A DNA stretch of 53,409 nucleotides, from assembly GCF_900163635.1 (NCBI RefSeq), contig NZ_FUID01000104.1, positions 1 to 53,409 on the forward strand, in the 5' to 3' direction. Of this stretch, positions 33,758-43,203 are shown piece after piece. Position 1 is the first letter of the stretch, and each line of letters begins with the position of its first letter. Both the position numbers and the translations under genes were made by a program. Source of the DNA: Leucobacter sp. 7(1) (lineage in GTDB: Bacteria > Actinomycetota > Actinomycetes > Actinomycetales > Microbacteriaceae). The notes below the pieces were generated by a model, which was not told the origin of the DNA, made no database searches, and saw only the letters and a list, made by a program, of their open reading frames with translations.

Positions 33758-34639
33758 CTACAAAGCGGTGCGATCTCCGGGGAGTCCGCCGCTGACGAGG
33801 CCGCGGAACAGCACACGTTTCAGTCCGGCAGGCATGAGCCTGTAGACCCCCTTCATGATTACGTTGCGCAGGTACTGACCGACGGTGATGAAGCCCATTT
33901 TGCGGAGCTCCCCCTGCAGCTTCCACTCGGTGCGCGCTTCAGCCCAGCCGCCGCGCCGGGCAAAGGCTCCAGCCCCCACACGGTACTTCACGAGCGGCTC
34001 GGCAATGTTCTCCACGCGCGCACCCGAGTCGATGAGCCGGATCCCCAGCCAGTAATCTTCCATCTTGCCGAAGGGCTGGTAGCGGCCGACTCGATCGAGC
34101 GCCGCGATCCGGTACATCATCGTCGGATGGTTGAAGGGATTGTGCGTGCGCGCGTGCTCCCGGATTCGGGCGGCACCAACCGGGGGCGTCCGCACGGAGA
34201 CAGTCACGGCGGGATCGTTCTCGAATTCCGCCATACCGGTGCCGACCAGGTCGTACCCCTGCTCGATGAGGGCCCACTGCCGCGCGAAGCGCTCGGGCAC
34301 CGACAGGTCGTCCGCGTCCATGCGCGCCACGACGTTAGTGTTGCAGGCATCGAGGCCTCGGTTGAGGGCCTCAGTGAGCCCCCGGTTCTCGGGCAGGGTC
34401 ACCCGGATAACGGGGACCGGACTGTCTTGTTCGATCCGGTCGAGTTCCGCGGAGAGCTCCGCCGGAACGGGACCGTCCTGCACGATCACGACCTCCGCCG
34501 GGCGCAGCGTCTGCGCAGCAACCGAGCTCTCGAACGCGAGGCGCAGAAACCCCGGCTGATCCCCCGCATAGACGGGGAGCAGGAGCGAGAACGCGGCTGT
34601 GGGCACGGCGACGGGAGACTCTGCGGGGCTACTCGGCAT
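33758..34639 (-). CDS. GT2 glycosyltransferase
   Basis: 293 aa from ATG 34639 (GTG 34645 also possible). FSLLLPVYAGDQPGFLRLAF, VIVQDGP and ARMDADDLS contain the GT-A strand and DxD metal site; LPENRGLTEALNRGL is typical of GT2 enzymes adding rhamnose, galactose or similar to surface glycans. GKMEDYWLGIRL supplies the usual catalytic-base region with ED. No membrane helices. The start lies inside the end of the preceding minus-strand gene, so they are likely co-transcribed despite unrelated products. Confidence 0.87.
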   Translation of the reverse strand: MPSSPAESPVAVPTAAFSLLLPVYAGDQPGFLRLAFESSVAAQTLRPAEVVIVQDGPVPAELSAELDRIEQDSPVPVIRVTLPENRGLTEALNRGLDACNTNVVARMDADDLSVPERFARQWALIEQGYDLVGTGMAEFENDPAVTVSVRTPPVGAARIREHARTHNPFNHPTMMYRIAALDRVGRYQPFGKMEDYWLGIRLIDSGARVENIAEPLVKYRVGAGAFARRGGWAEARTEWKLQGELRKMGFITVGQYLRNVIMKGVYRLMPAGLKRVLFRGLVSGGLPGDRTAL

Positions 34640-36140
34640 GGTCACTCAGCCTAGTCGGTGCCAGCTCACGCACGATTCGGGTCGGTGCGGAGAGGCGCGC
34701 GTCGGGCGCGTACCCCGCACGTTCGCCCCGCACCAGCACTCGCAGCGGGAGGCCCTGATCCTGCACACCGGGCACATAGTGTGCGCTCGTTGCCCCCGGG
34801 ATCGGAATCGCTCCCCGGAACCACTGCATGCGCGGGATCGTGCCGCTCTGCCAGGCCCCGAGCTCAACCGCGAGTGCTTCGCCGACGAGCGCCAGACCTC
34901 GGACGCGCGGCTGCGGAAGGCGCAACTCCTGCGGCACGGTGATGCCCGCCGAGGTTTTGGTTGCCGGAGCATAGCCGGGCATGGTGCCGGTGACGCTGAC
35001 GGTGAGAATAGCCGCGGCGTCACTTTCGTTCGGCTGGTAACTGCCGGAGGTCGCGCCGGGGATCGGGGCCCCGTCTCGATACCATTGCGTCGCGAGCGCC
35101 ACCCCTCCGGGGTTCCAGCTCCCGGAACGCACGCTCACGGTACCGCCCACTCGGGGGCTCCCCGCGATCCGCGGAACCGGCGCACCCGCAAGGGTCCGCA
35201 GCACCGGCGTCGTGGACTCCGATGTCTGCGCCGCGACAACGTACCCGGTGAGTTCTCCCGTCACGGTCACCGCCACCACGGTGCCGGCATCCTCCGCTGC
35301 CAGCCGATAGCGCTCACCCGTGGCGCGCGGGATCGCCGCACCGTCACGTAGCCACTGGAAACTGAGCTTGGTCCTGTCGGGCACCCACGCGGGGGTGGAT
35401 GCGGTGAGTGTGGCCCCCACGATGGGAGAGCCAGTGATGCGCGGGATGCGCGGAACAAGTTCCCCAAAGGTGACGACCTCGGTCACCGGTGAGGCCACGG
35501 TGCGGGCCGCAGCCCCGTCCGGCCGGGCCGTCACCGTCACGCTGAGCCGCTCACCGCGATCCGCCGCCACCGGCCTGTAGTGCGCCGCGGTCGCCCCGCG
35601 CAGCGCGGCACCGCCGCGCTGCCACTGGTAGCTGAAGCGGGCACCTGCCGCGGCCCAACCGTCGAGCCTCGCGTGGAGCCGCTGGCCCACGCGCGGTGTA
35701 CCGGACACGGCGACGGTCCCGACCGTGAGTCCCGAATTCGGTGGATCCGGGACAGCCTCGGGACGCCCACCGGATGTGGACTCCTCCGCCGGGGGCACCG
35801 TGGCAACCGGAGGCAGGGGGTGTTCAGCTCCCACATCCCCCGGCCCCGGGGGCTCGATCCCCGGCTCAGCGGGCCCCGGTTGTTCAAGTTCCGGATCCGT
35901 GGGTGCCGGGTCAGTAGGTACCGTGGTGTCAGGCTCGGAGCCACCGGGATCCGGCGCTTCTGGCGTCGGGATCACGGGCCCCGCGCTCTCCGTCTCCCGC
36001 GTCTCTCCGGAGATCACCGGGTCGGCCGCGAGTGCCGGAGCTGCAGTGAGGCTTCCCCCGCAGAGCACCGCGGCGAACAGCGCTATCGGAATCGCACGCT
36101 GGCGCAGCCGCGTGATCCCGAACGTCCCGTGTTCGTGCAC
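34629..36140 (-). CDS. Secreted protein with proline-rich stalk and Ig-like repeats
   Basis: 503 aa from GTG 36140, preceded by GAGGGG. A signal peptide (about 1-38: RLRQRAIPIALFAAVLCGG then ALAADP) precedes a Pro/Glu/Thr-rich stalk (about 40-130). Five Ig-like modules of about 75-80 residues follow, each with a (F/T)QW(L/Y)RDGA-type strand, an IPGAT motif and a (V/I)xVTxTG pair. The modules resemble those in the CHAP protein. No catalytic domain or SLH repeat is seen. Probably a wall-exposed structural or adhesion protein, though this is only inferred from architecture. I reject an in-frame extension to 36425, which would run through the neighbouring glycosyltransferase. Confidence 0.7.
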   Translation of the reverse strand: MHEHGTFGITRLRQRAIPIALFAAVLCGGSLTAAPALAADPVISGETRETESAGPVIPTPEAPDPGGSEPDTTVPTDPAPTDPELEQPGPAEPGIEPPGPGDVGAEHPLPPVATVPPAEESTSGGRPEAVPDPPNSGLTVGTVAVSGTPRVGQRLHARLDGWAAAGARFSYQWQRGGAALRGATAAHYRPVAADRGERLSVTVTARPDGAAARTVASPVTEVVTFGELVPRIPRITGSPIVGATLTASTPAWVPDRTKLSFQWLRDGAAIPRATGERYRLAAEDAGTVVAVTVTGELTGYVVAAQTSESTTPVLRTLAGAPVPRIAGSPRVGGTVSVRSGSWNPGGVALATQWYRDGAPIPGATSGSYQPNESDAAAILTVSVTGTMPGYAPATKTSAGITVPQELRLPQPRVRGLALVGEALAVELGAWQSGTIPRMQWFRGAIPIPGATSAHYVPGVQDQGLPLRVLVRGERAGYAPDARLSAPTRIVRELAPTRLSDHAE

Positions 36141-36172
36141 CGCGCGCCCCTCCCGTCTCGCGAACCTCAGCG

Positions 36173-37150
36173 TTACCGCTCTTCCAATTTCGAAGCGCGT
36201 TCCACGGCGACCATCACGTCGACAGGAACTCCCGCGCCTCGCAGCACCTCCCGCGTGGAGCGCGGGTTGGTGCGCCAGCCTTCGCGCCACCCGCGCTTCA
36301 GGCAGTCGCGGAGCTGGGCGCGGTCTGAGGACGCGCGGAACGTACGGAACCAGCGCCGCGCGGTCGCGGCGGAGTACAGCAGCTTCTCCCAGCCAAAGAG
36401 CGCCGGGCTGGCACGGAACACCCACAGCTTGTTGCGTACCTCGAAGAAAAAGCGGGGACCGGGATCCTGATCGCTTGAACCACGCTTCACGGTCTTGTGC
36501 GTCACAACGGAGCCCGGAACGTAGAGTCCACGTGCGCCACGCAAGAGTCGCGCGGAGTATTCAAAGTCGTCGTTCCATAGGAAGTAGTCCGCGATCGGCA
36601 AGCCCAGGTCGCGGACCCGGTCTGCGCGCAGAAACGCGGACACGAAGGAGATCGAGCGGATCTCCATGCCGCCGGCAGCCGCGGCGCGGGATCGCTCCGC
36701 CGCGCTCGCCCGAATCTTCGCCTTCGGCGTGTTCATCGGGTGGTCTTCGCCGTCGGTCCACACGACGCGCGACCCCATCACCGCGAGATCGTCCTGGCCG
36801 CTCTCGAGGTACCGCGCATGGGCATCGAGAGCGCCAGCGAGCGCGTCCGGCCCGGGCACTGTATCGTCGTCCATTACCCACACCCAGTCGATGCACTCCT
36901 CAGCGACCGCCGCGGCGATGCCCGTCGCGAAGCCACCGGCGCCCCCGGTGTTCTCCGAAAGCCGGATCAACCGGCCGCGCTCACCCCAGTGCTCAAGCAT
37001 CTCAGCGGCAACCGTCGCCGAATCGTCGTCGGAGGCGTTGTCTACCACCACCAGCCGGTCAACGGGTCGACTCTGCGCGGCGAGCGCCTCCAAAGACTCT
37101 CGCAACAGCTCTCGCCGGTTGTATGCCACCAGCACCGCGGTCACACGCAT
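36173..37150 (-). CDS. GlfT1/rhamnosyltransferase-like GT2
   Basis: 325 aa from ATG 37150, with GGAAAGGAAG upstream. TAVLVAYNRRELLRESL, VVDNASDDDS, ENTGGAGGF and WVMDDDTVPGP (DDD at 94-96) fit the galactofuranosyl/rhamnosyl GT2 group (GlfT1, WbbL-like). FLWNDDFEYSARLLR is the conserved WxDDxE catalytic region of this group. Cytoplasmic, probably adding a sugar early in wall-polymer or galactan linker synthesis. It is encoded just upstream (on the minus strand) of the Ig-like protein and downstream of the OpgB-like gene. Confidence 0.88.
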   Translation of the reverse strand: MRVTAVLVAYNRRELLRESLEALAAQSRPVDRLVVVDNASDDDSATVAAEMLEHWGERGRLIRLSENTGGAGGFATGIAAAVAEECIDWVWVMDDDTVPGPDALAGALDAHARYLESGQDDLAVMGSRVVWTDGEDHPMNTPKAKIRASAAERSRAAAAGGMEIRSISFVSAFLRADRVRDLGLPIADYFLWNDDFEYSARLLRGARGLYVPGSVVTHKTVKRGSSDQDPGPRFFFEVRNKLWVFRASPALFGWEKLLYSAATARRWFRTFRASSDRAQLRDCLKRGWREGWRTNPRSTREVLRGAGVPVDVMVAVERASKLEER

Positions 37151-37221
37151 GGGTGCACGCTTCCTTTCCGGGTCGCGATGGACCTCGCCCATTCTAGGCG
37201 GTTTCGTTTCGTTCGCTGCGC

Positions 37222-38796
37222 TCACTCTGCAGACCACAGCTCCCGATAGAACTCCACGGCACGACCCTGCACGAGCGCCTCGTACTCGTCGGCGTCCAGA
37301 TCTCGAGTCGTGCCCGGCGGCACGGCGGCGGGATCCGCGAGCGCTGAGACGCCGGCACCGGCACGATGGTTCTCAGGCGCAAAATCCAGGAGCTCAAGAA
37401 GCGTGGGGTACATGCTGAACTGGTCAATATCGGGTTCGCGCACAGTCACCCCATCCGGGCTCCAGATGCGGTTGAAGATCGTACGTCCCTCGACACCGTT
37501 CAGTTCATCCCAGAAGCTCCCGCCCTGAGCGAGCATCTTCTGGTGGTCGCCCATCAACACCACCACGGTATCCTCGAGCACCCCCTCGGTTTCGAGGTAG
37601 TCCACAAAACTGGCAACCTGCTGCATCGAGCAGAACGTGATCGAGGTCATCGCGACGTCGGTGTCCCACTCGCAATACTCATACACGCGGGGGCCCTCAT
37701 GCGTATCGAGGGTGAGCATCGTCAGCGCGTACGGCTCGTCTCCAGCTTGCAACTCCTGCACCGCGTCACGGGCACGCTCGAACAGTCGGCGATCCGACAG
37801 GCCCCAGTCGTCCCGAACCTCGGTTTCATCAAGGTCCAGCCAGTATGGGAGGTCACGGATCGTGTCGGTGCCGTGGCTCTCCAAGAACGCGCCCTTACCA
37901 GCGAACTGGGCATCCGCGCCGCCGAGGAACACATTCCGATACCCCGCCTCAGCGAGCACATCCCCGAGGCAGGTCGCGCCGGGCAAATATGAAGACACCG
38001 GGGATCCGAAGCCGAGCTCGTTGAGTTCCGCGGATCCGCCAACAGCCGTCGCGGTGCGGAGCGGGATCCCACACTGCGTACTCACGAGGCCCGACATTGT
38101 CCAGCCGCCCCCGGCGTACTGCCGCAAGCTCGGAATCGAGTCCCACCCGTCCGTCACCTCTTGCACGGGGGCGAGCATGTTCTTCTCGAACACTGTGTCA
38201 TCGGCGAAGGCGTCCTCGACGGACTCCAGGTAGATCAGGATCAGGTTCTTCGGGTCGGTCCCGACTCGCTGAGTGACTGGAAGCTCCGGGGCCACGTAGT
38301 AGTCGGCAATCGTCTCGCCGTTGCCCGCTTCGCGCACGAGGGCCGCAACGTAATCTTTCATTCCTACCGTGGCACCGAGCAGTCCCAAACCCGAAACGGG
38401 CACGGCCACCGCCAGCAGGACCGCCCCCACGCGCAGCCACCGTTCGCGCGTACCGCGCAGGATCCCCTGCTCGCGAAGCGCGCGAAGCGACCGGGTCACC
38501 AGGAACGCGAGCAGCGCGACGACGGCAACGGGGGCCACGATGCCAGTGAGCACGGCGTTCACCACGATCTCTGATCCGCCAGCACCCTCTCCGCCGCCAC
38601 CGGGCAGGTTCGAGAGCAGCTGATCGATCGAGATGACACCGAAGGTGCGCCGCACCCAGAGGCTCACGCCCAGCGCCACCGACCCGACCCCCACCAACAA
38701 CCAGCCGAGGATCACGAGAGTGCGGGAGCTCCAGTGTGGACCCGCGCCGGAGGGCGGGTGCTCCGATTCTGGCGAAGTCCCGGAAGGTTCAGACAT
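37222..38796 (-). CDS. OpgB/MdoB-type phosphoglycerol transferase (sulfatase superfamily)
   Basis: 524 aa. Three N-terminal hydrophobic helices (about 26-49, 78-103 and 121-147) anchor an extracellular alkaline-phosphatase/sulfatase domain. LILIYLESVEDAF carries a metal-binding Glu, GGGWTMSGLVSTQCGIPL contains the nucleophilic Thr as in MdoB, and VVLMGDHQKM has the metal-binding Asp-His pair. In E. coli the enzyme moves phosphoglycerol from phosphatidylglycerol to periplasmic glucans; in Gram-positives relatives make lipoteichoic acid. Here it may decorate a wall glycan with phosphoglycerol. GTG 38799 is an alternative start; AGGAG precedes both. It follows the LCP gene by a few bases. Confidence 0.85.
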   Translation of the reverse strand: MSEPSGTSPESEHPPSGAGPHWSSRTLVILGWLLVGVGSVALGVSLWVRRTFGVISIDQLLSNLPGGGGEGAGGSEIVVNAVLTGIVAPVAVVALLAFLVTRSLRALREQGILRGTRERWLRVGAVLLAVAVPVSGLGLLGATVGMKDYVAALVREAGNGETIADYYVAPELPVTQRVGTDPKNLILIYLESVEDAFADDTVFEKNMLAPVQEVTDGWDSIPSLRQYAGGGWTMSGLVSTQCGIPLRTATAVGGSAELNELGFGSPVSSYLPGATCLGDVLAEAGYRNVFLGGADAQFAGKGAFLESHGTDTIRDLPYWLDLDETEVRDDWGLSDRRLFERARDAVQELQAGDEPYALTMLTLDTHEGPRVYEYCEWDTDVAMTSITFCSMQQVASFVDYLETEGVLEDTVVVLMGDHQKMLAQGGSFWDELNGVEGRTIFNRIWSPDGVTVREPDIDQFSMYPTLLELLDFAPENHRAGAGVSALADPAAVPPGTTRDLDADEYEALVQGRAVEFYRELWSAE

Positions 38797-38802
38797 CACG
38801 AA

Positions 38803-40194
38803 CTACTCCTGCGACCCCGCCTCGGCGGCTGCCGCGACACCGTCCGCAACAAGTTGCTGGATCGTGGCGAAGTCGGGGTCCTCCGGATCCACCGCCGGCG
38901 GCACCAATTCGACGCTGAGCGGTGCGTGCTCGCGGGCCTTCGCCGCGAGATCTACAAATCGACCCAGCATCGACTCCGGGATGTCAGTCTCGACAAGCTC
39001 CGTGCCCGCCGCCGCAACATCCTGGAACCGCAGCAACACGTTGCTCGGATTCATCTGCGCGAGGATTGCGGCTTGCAGCTCCCGCTGCCGCTCCATCCGG
39101 GAGTAGTCACCCGCAGCGGAGCCGTAGCGCGAGCGCGCGTACCACTGCGCCGCGTAGCCGTCCATGCCCTGCAGGCCTGGCTCGATCCAGCCCTCAACGT
39201 TGTTGCCGAACTCGTCGCCGCCGATGGGGAGACGTTCCTTGACGTCGATGGTGATCCCACCGAGCGCGTTGATGAGGCTCTCGAACGCGTCCATGTTGAC
39301 GAGTACGTAGAACTGCACCTCGAGGCCAGTGGCCCCGGTCACCGCGTCCTTCGTCGCTTCGATTCCCGGGGACGACCCCTGAGACACCGCGTTCGGGTAG
39401 AGCTCAGGGTAGTAGTACTCAGTCTCAGCGAACAGACCATTCAGGATGCAACGCCCCACCTCGCAGCCACCCCACTCGCCGTACGTGTTGGGGGCGACGC
39501 CGAAGCCGTTCGGGTGCAGCTCGTACATGGGCGAGTCCTCGGGGAACGGCGCGTTCGCAAGTTCGCGCGGGATCCCCACGATCACAGACTGCCCGGTCTT
39601 CGCGTCCACGCTCACGAGCGAGATACTGTCGGGGCGCATACCCTCGCGGTCCGCACCAGCATCCGTGCCGAGCAGCAGAATATTGTAGCGGCCGTCCACG
39701 GGCTCGACCGCGGGTGCCCCGCTGAACAGGCCACTCAGCAGCACCCGGCCCGCGTTGATCGTCGAGGCGGCCCACGCCGCGCCCGTCACCGGGACAAGGG
39801 TCAAGATGATCGCGAGCATCGCGATCGGAACCTTCCACCCGCGGTGCACCCGGGACAGCCGGGTGAGCTTCAGGGTATTGAGCCCCAACACAAGCCACAG
39901 CACCGCGTACCCAATAAGGAGAATCTGGAGCGCCAGCAGCACCACGCTGTTCGTGAAGAACGACAGCGTCGCCACCCGCGCGAAGAGCAGGCCGCCGAAC
40001 GTGGCCAGCAGTCCCACGATCAGAATGATCGTGGCGGTCAGCCCGACGCGGCCCAGCTTGCGGTTTCCCGCGAGCAGCTGCGCGCTGCCCGGCAGCAGAA
40101 ACCCGATCACCACAAGCCACCGGGCGCGCTTGGTCATCAGCGGCGGCGACTCGAGGTCCGGGTTCCGTAGCGGACGCTCCAGGTCAAGACTCAT
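38803..40194 (-). CDS. LytR-CpsA-Psr (LCP) family wall-polymer ligase
   Basis: 463 aa. Four hydrophobic helices occupy about residues 25-145, an unusually long membrane part compared with one-helix LCPs. The extracellular LCP domain begins NILLLGTDAG and includes SLVSVDAKTG, VIVGIPREL and YARSRYGSAAGDYSRMERQR, whose arginines bind lipid pyrophosphate. LCP enzymes transfer polymers from undecaprenyl-phosphate to peptidoglycan, here plausibly the glycopolymer of this cluster. The ATG overlaps the galE stop (40191-40194). Four-helix LCPs are common in actinobacteria. Confidence 0.92.
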   Translation of the reverse strand: MSLDLERPLRNPDLESPPLMTKRARWLVVIGFLLPGSAQLLAGNRKLGRVGLTATIILIVGLLATFGGLLFARVATLSFFTNSVVLLALQILLIGYAVLWLVLGLNTLKLTRLSRVHRGWKVPIAMLAIILTLVPVTGAAWAASTINAGRVLLSGLFSGAPAVEPVDGRYNILLLGTDAGADREGMRPDSISLVSVDAKTGQSVIVGIPRELANAPFPEDSPMYELHPNGFGVAPNTYGEWGGCEVGRCILNGLFAETEYYYPELYPNAVSQGSSPGIEATKDAVTGATGLEVQFYVLVNMDAFESLINALGGITIDVKERLPIGGDEFGNNVEGWIEPGLQGMDGYAAQWYARSRYGSAAGDYSRMERQRELQAAILAQMNPSNVLLRFQDVAAAGTELVETDIPESMLGRFVDLAAKAREHAPLSVELVPPAVDPEDPDFATIQQLVADGVAAAAEAGSQE

Positions 40195-41204
40195 CCGGCG
40201 TATCCACCCGGGTTCGACGACTGCCAGTTCCAGGAGTCGCGGCACGCCTCGTCGAGCGAGCGCGTGGTGCGCCAGCCTAGCTCTTCGTTCGCGAGGCTCG
40301 GATCGGCGACCATCGCGGCGACGTCACCGGCGCGCGCCGGCGCGACCGTATAGGGTACCGGGCGCTCGGCCGCGAGCTCGAAGGCACGCACGACCTCGAG
40401 CACGCTCGACCCCGTGCCCGAACCAAGGTTGAAGGTGCGGACGCCGGGAGCGGGCTGCTCGAGCGCCGCCACGTGCCCCTCGGCAAGGTCCATCACGTGG
40501 ATGTAGTCGCGTACGCCCGTGCCATCCGGGGTATCGTAGCTGTCGCCGAAAACGCTGAGCCGCTCGCGTGTTCCCACAGCGACCTGCGCGATGAACGGCA
40601 TCAGGTTGTTCGGGATCCCACTCGGATCCTCACCGATGCGACCCGACGGATGCGCGCCGACCGGGTTGAAGTAGCGCAGCAGGACCGCGTTCAGCTCCGG
40701 CCACGCGGCCTGCGCGTCCCGGATGATCTGCTCGTTCATGAACTTGGTCCAGCCGTACGGGTTCGTCACCCCCACACCCACTCGGTGCTGCTCGTCGATC
40801 GGTGAGGTCTCCGGATCGCCGTACACAGTCGCGGAGGAGCTAAACACCAAGTTGGTGACGCCGCGCTCGCGCATCAGGTCAAGCAGCACCAGCGTGGAGT
40901 CGATATTGACGCGGTAGTAGCGCACAGGCTCGGCTACCGATTCACCGACAGCCTTCAGCCCCGCGAGATGGATCACCGCGTCAAATTCGACGCCGTGAAG
41001 TGCGGCGCTTGCCGCTGCACGATCCGCAAGATCCGCCTCGATCACCGGGATCGATGCGTCGCAGAGCGCCTCCACTCGCCGCACCGCCTCCGCACTGCTG
41101 TTCGAAAAGTCGTCGAGCACGATCACATCGTGCCCGCGCTCCACAAGGACGAGTGCGGTGTGCGAGCCGATGTACCCGGCGCCACCTGTCAGCAAAACAC
41201 GCAT
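40191..41204 (-). CDS. galE: UDP-glucose 4-epimerase
   Basis: 337 aa. LLTGGAGYIGSHTALVL binds NAD; SSSATVYG and NPYGWTKFMNE carry the catalytic Ser-Tyr-Lys set (YxxxK as YGWTK). Interconverts UDP-Glc and UDP-Gal, supplying Gal for the glycans and possibly galactan. ATG 41204 follows a TACCCT box by exactly 7 bases (41212-41217), suggesting a leaderless mRNA. Its stop overlaps the LCP start. A different 4-epimerase specificity is possible, since the active site varies in this family. Confidence 0.93.
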   Translation of the reverse strand: MRVLLTGGAGYIGSHTALVLVERGHDVIVLDDFSNSSAEAVRRVEALCDASIPVIEADLADRAAASAALHGVEFDAVIHLAGLKAVGESVAEPVRYYRVNIDSTLVLLDLMRERGVTNLVFSSSATVYGDPETSPIDEQHRVGVGVTNPYGWTKFMNEQIIRDAQAAWPELNAVLLRYFNPVGAHPSGRIGEDPSGIPNNLMPFIAQVAVGTRERLSVFGDSYDTPDGTGVRDYIHVMDLAEGHVAALEQPAPGVRTFNLGSGTGSSVLEVVRAFELAAERPVPYTVAPARAGDVAAMVADPSLANEELGWRTTRSLDEACRDSWNWQSSNPGGYAG

Positions 41205-41211
41205 GGACACC

Positions 41212-41217
41212 AGGGTA
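41212..41217 (-). promoter_or_regulatory. -10 box (TACCCT) before galE
   Basis: TACCCT on the minus strand is 7 bases before ATG 41204. Matches the leaderless pattern found at other genes. Confidence 0.5.
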
Positions 41218-41409
41218 CTTGTCTGAGCCGGAAGAACCCCGCGCAACCCGAAGAAAGCTCAAGAAACCCCAAAAACACTGAAAACATGGGAATTGTTGTG
41301 ACCGTCGCGACGCTCCCGGACGCAGGACCCCTATTAGCGAAGGTCACGATTGCCTCTCACTCGGCCCCGGCACTCCGCAATGTGTGTCAGTTCACACCTA
41401 CCAACTCCA

Positions 41410-41415
41410 TAGAAT
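41410..41415 (+). promoter_or_regulatory. -10 box (TAGAAT) for the glycosyltransferase at 41469
   Basis: TAGAAT with a GTGTG/CACAC inverted repeat (41382-41386 and 41393-41397) a few bases upstream. The distance to GTG 41469 leaves an untranslated leader of about 45 bases, and AAGGGGGG gives a ribosome site. Confidence 0.45.
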
Positions 41416-41468
41416 GGGGGGATCAACACTGATCAGTGACGTATTCGAACAGAAGGGGGGATCGAGGC

Positions 41469-42587
41469 GTGGCAACACTCACCCTGATCGCCGATCCCTT
41501 CCCCGACTGGGAGTCTGCAGCACAGGCCGCGGCCGCGCGTGATCTTGCTATCGCGATCGCCGAGACCGCACCCCGCAGTTGTAGCGCACGGTACCTCGCA
41601 TCCCGCGGGCTCGAGGCCCCCGAGTTCACTTCCCCGCTGCTCCGCACCGAACACATGCCGCTGCGCGCGGGGATGCTTCCCTTCGCGTGGCAGACCAGCG
41701 CGACGGCGCGCCCGCTCGATGGTGAGTTCGTGCACTCGCTCACCCCGCTTGTCCCGCTGCGCTCCCGCGGCGATGACGACGGCTCACAGACGTCCGTCAC
41801 GATCACGCACGGGGTCCCCTGGGAGGCACCAGCGCTTGTCGGCAACAGCCAGGCCCGGCTCTACCGCGCCTTCGTGCGCCGCGCGGTCAAGCTCGCAGAC
41901 GTCATTCTGACACCCACGCACGCGACCGCGCGGATTTTGCAGGAGCACTACGGGGAAGACCTGCCCGTTCAGGTGATCCAGTTGGCCCCGCCCAGCGAGT
42001 TTCTCGCACGCGCGGACGCGGCGGACCGACGCGCGGCCCATGCGCTGCCCGACGAGTATGCGCTGACAACCGCCGCCCCCGGTGAACCTGGCCGCCTGGA
42101 GTGGATCTTTGACGCGATGCGCGCCGACGCAGGCCTCCCGCCGCTTGTTGTCCTCGAGGGCATGGACCCGTCCGTACCGAGCCGCGAGAAAGCCGGCGCG
42201 GAACTCCGTCCCGTTCCTGTCCCCGAGGAGCTTACGGGTCGCGTTCACGTGGTACGCGCCTCCGAGCTCAGCGATGTTGGCGCGATCGTCGCCGGCGCAT
42301 CCGTGCTGGCCCAGCCCCAGGCTTTCGCTGGTACGGGGTATCTGACGCTCGCTGCGCTGCGTGCATCAGTCCCGCTGTTGCACACCGGCCATGCCGCAAC
42401 GGAAGAACTTGTGCTCGATGCCGGCACAGTCGCGCAGGATGCCAGCGAGTTCGGTGAGCGTCTCAGCGGGCTGTTCCGCGAGTCGGGCGCGCTGAGCCGA
42501 TTGTCGGTACTCGCCGGTGACCGTAGCCGTGGCTTCACCTGGAACGGTGCCGCCTGGCAGTTGTGGGAGACCCACGCGAACCTGTAG
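41469..42587 (+). CDS. GT4-like glycosyltransferase
   Basis: 372 aa. VATLTLIADPFPDW starts the N-domain; TITHGVPWEAPALVG and LYRAFVRRAVKLADVILTPT resemble the acceptor domain of GT4 enzymes with their aspartate and threonine-rich turn. The C-domain is less typical: ASVLAQPQAFAGTGYLTLAAL and VPLLHTGHAATEELV take the place of the usual E-x7-E segment. It could therefore be a diverged or regulatory member. GTG 41469 has AAGGGGGG about 10 bases upstream; GTG 41436 is also possible. It is divergent from galE and convergent with purE. Confidence 0.65.
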   Translation: MATLTLIADPFPDWESAAQAAAARDLAIAIAETAPRSCSARYLASRGLEAPEFTSPLLRTEHMPLRAGMLPFAWQTSATARPLDGEFVHSLTPLVPLRSRGDDDGSQTSVTITHGVPWEAPALVGNSQARLYRAFVRRAVKLADVILTPTHATARILQEHYGEDLPVQVIQLAPPSEFLARADAADRRAAHALPDEYALTTAAPGEPGRLEWIFDAMRADAGLPPLVVLEGMDPSVPSREKAGAELRPVPVPEELTGRVHVVRASELSDVGAIVAGASVLAQPQAFAGTGYLTLAALRASVPLLHTGHAATEELVLDAGTVAQDASEFGERLSGLFRESGALSRLSVLAGDRSRGFTWNGAAWQLWETHANL

Positions 42588-42617
42588 TTCGCGTGGACCT
42601 CATCCGCGGTCCGGTGG

Positions 42618-43139
42618 CTACTGGCTGGCTTCGCTGGCCACGCGCTGCTGCAGGGCGGCGTTCTTGACCTCAACCATGTCAGTGAGCTGCTGCGCGTAGT
42701 CAACGAGCTGTGCGGCGACCGCCGGATCGGCCGCCCCGAGAATGCGGGCCGCGAGCAGCCCCGCGTTCTTTGCCCCGCCGATTGACACCGTCGCGACGGG
42801 GATCCCGCCAGGCATCTGCACGATCGAGAGCAGCGAGTCCATGCCGTCGAGCTTGGCGAGCGGCACGGGCACGCCGACGACAGGCAGCGTGGTCATCGAC
42901 GCAACCATCCCAGGCAGGTGCGCGGCCCCACCGGCACCGGCGATGATGACGCGGAGGCCGCGCCCAGCGGCGGCACGCGCGTAATCCACCATCTTGTCGG
43001 GCGTGCGGTGCGCGCTCACGACCTCGACCTCGTGCGGGATCCCAAATTCGCGGAGTACCTGCACGGCGTCAGCCATGACTGTGTAATCGGAGTCGGATCC
43101 CATGATGACGCCGACGAGGGGCGTTGCGCTCTGTGCCAT
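42618..43139 (-). CDS. purE: N5-carboxyaminoimidazole ribonucleotide mutase
   Basis: 173 aa, the usual length. [13 protein letters not shown] (substrate phosphate site), SAHRTPDKM (catalytic His) and [13 protein letters not shown] are hallmark motifs of class I PurE. Converts N5-CAIR from PurK to CAIR in de novo purine synthesis; cytoplasmic octamer. TACGAT (43146-43151, minus strand) lies 6 bases before ATG 43139, so it can be transcribed without purK. An inverted Abi-like gene separates it from purK, which usually sits directly upstream. Confidence 0.95.
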   Translation of the reverse strand: MAQSATPLVGVIMGSDSDYTVMADAVQVLREFGIPHEVEVVSAHRTPDKMVDYARAAAGRGLRVIIAGAGGAAHLPGMVASMTTLPVVGVPVPLAKLDGMDSLLSIVQMPGGIPVATVSIGGAKNAGLLAARILGAADPAVAAQLVDYAQQLTDMVEVKNAALQQRVASEASQ

Positions 43140-43145
43140 GCATCA

Positions 43146-43151
43146 ATCGTA
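43146..43151 (-). promoter_or_regulatory. -10 box (TACGAT) before purE
   Basis: TACGAT on the minus strand, 6 bases before ATG 43139, no ribosome site. The gene appears leaderless. Confidence 0.5.
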
Positions 43152-43203
43152 GACCGCCGCGCGCCTGCCCCGAGCCGGCCCCGCCTTGTCTACCCCTCCA
43201 GGC

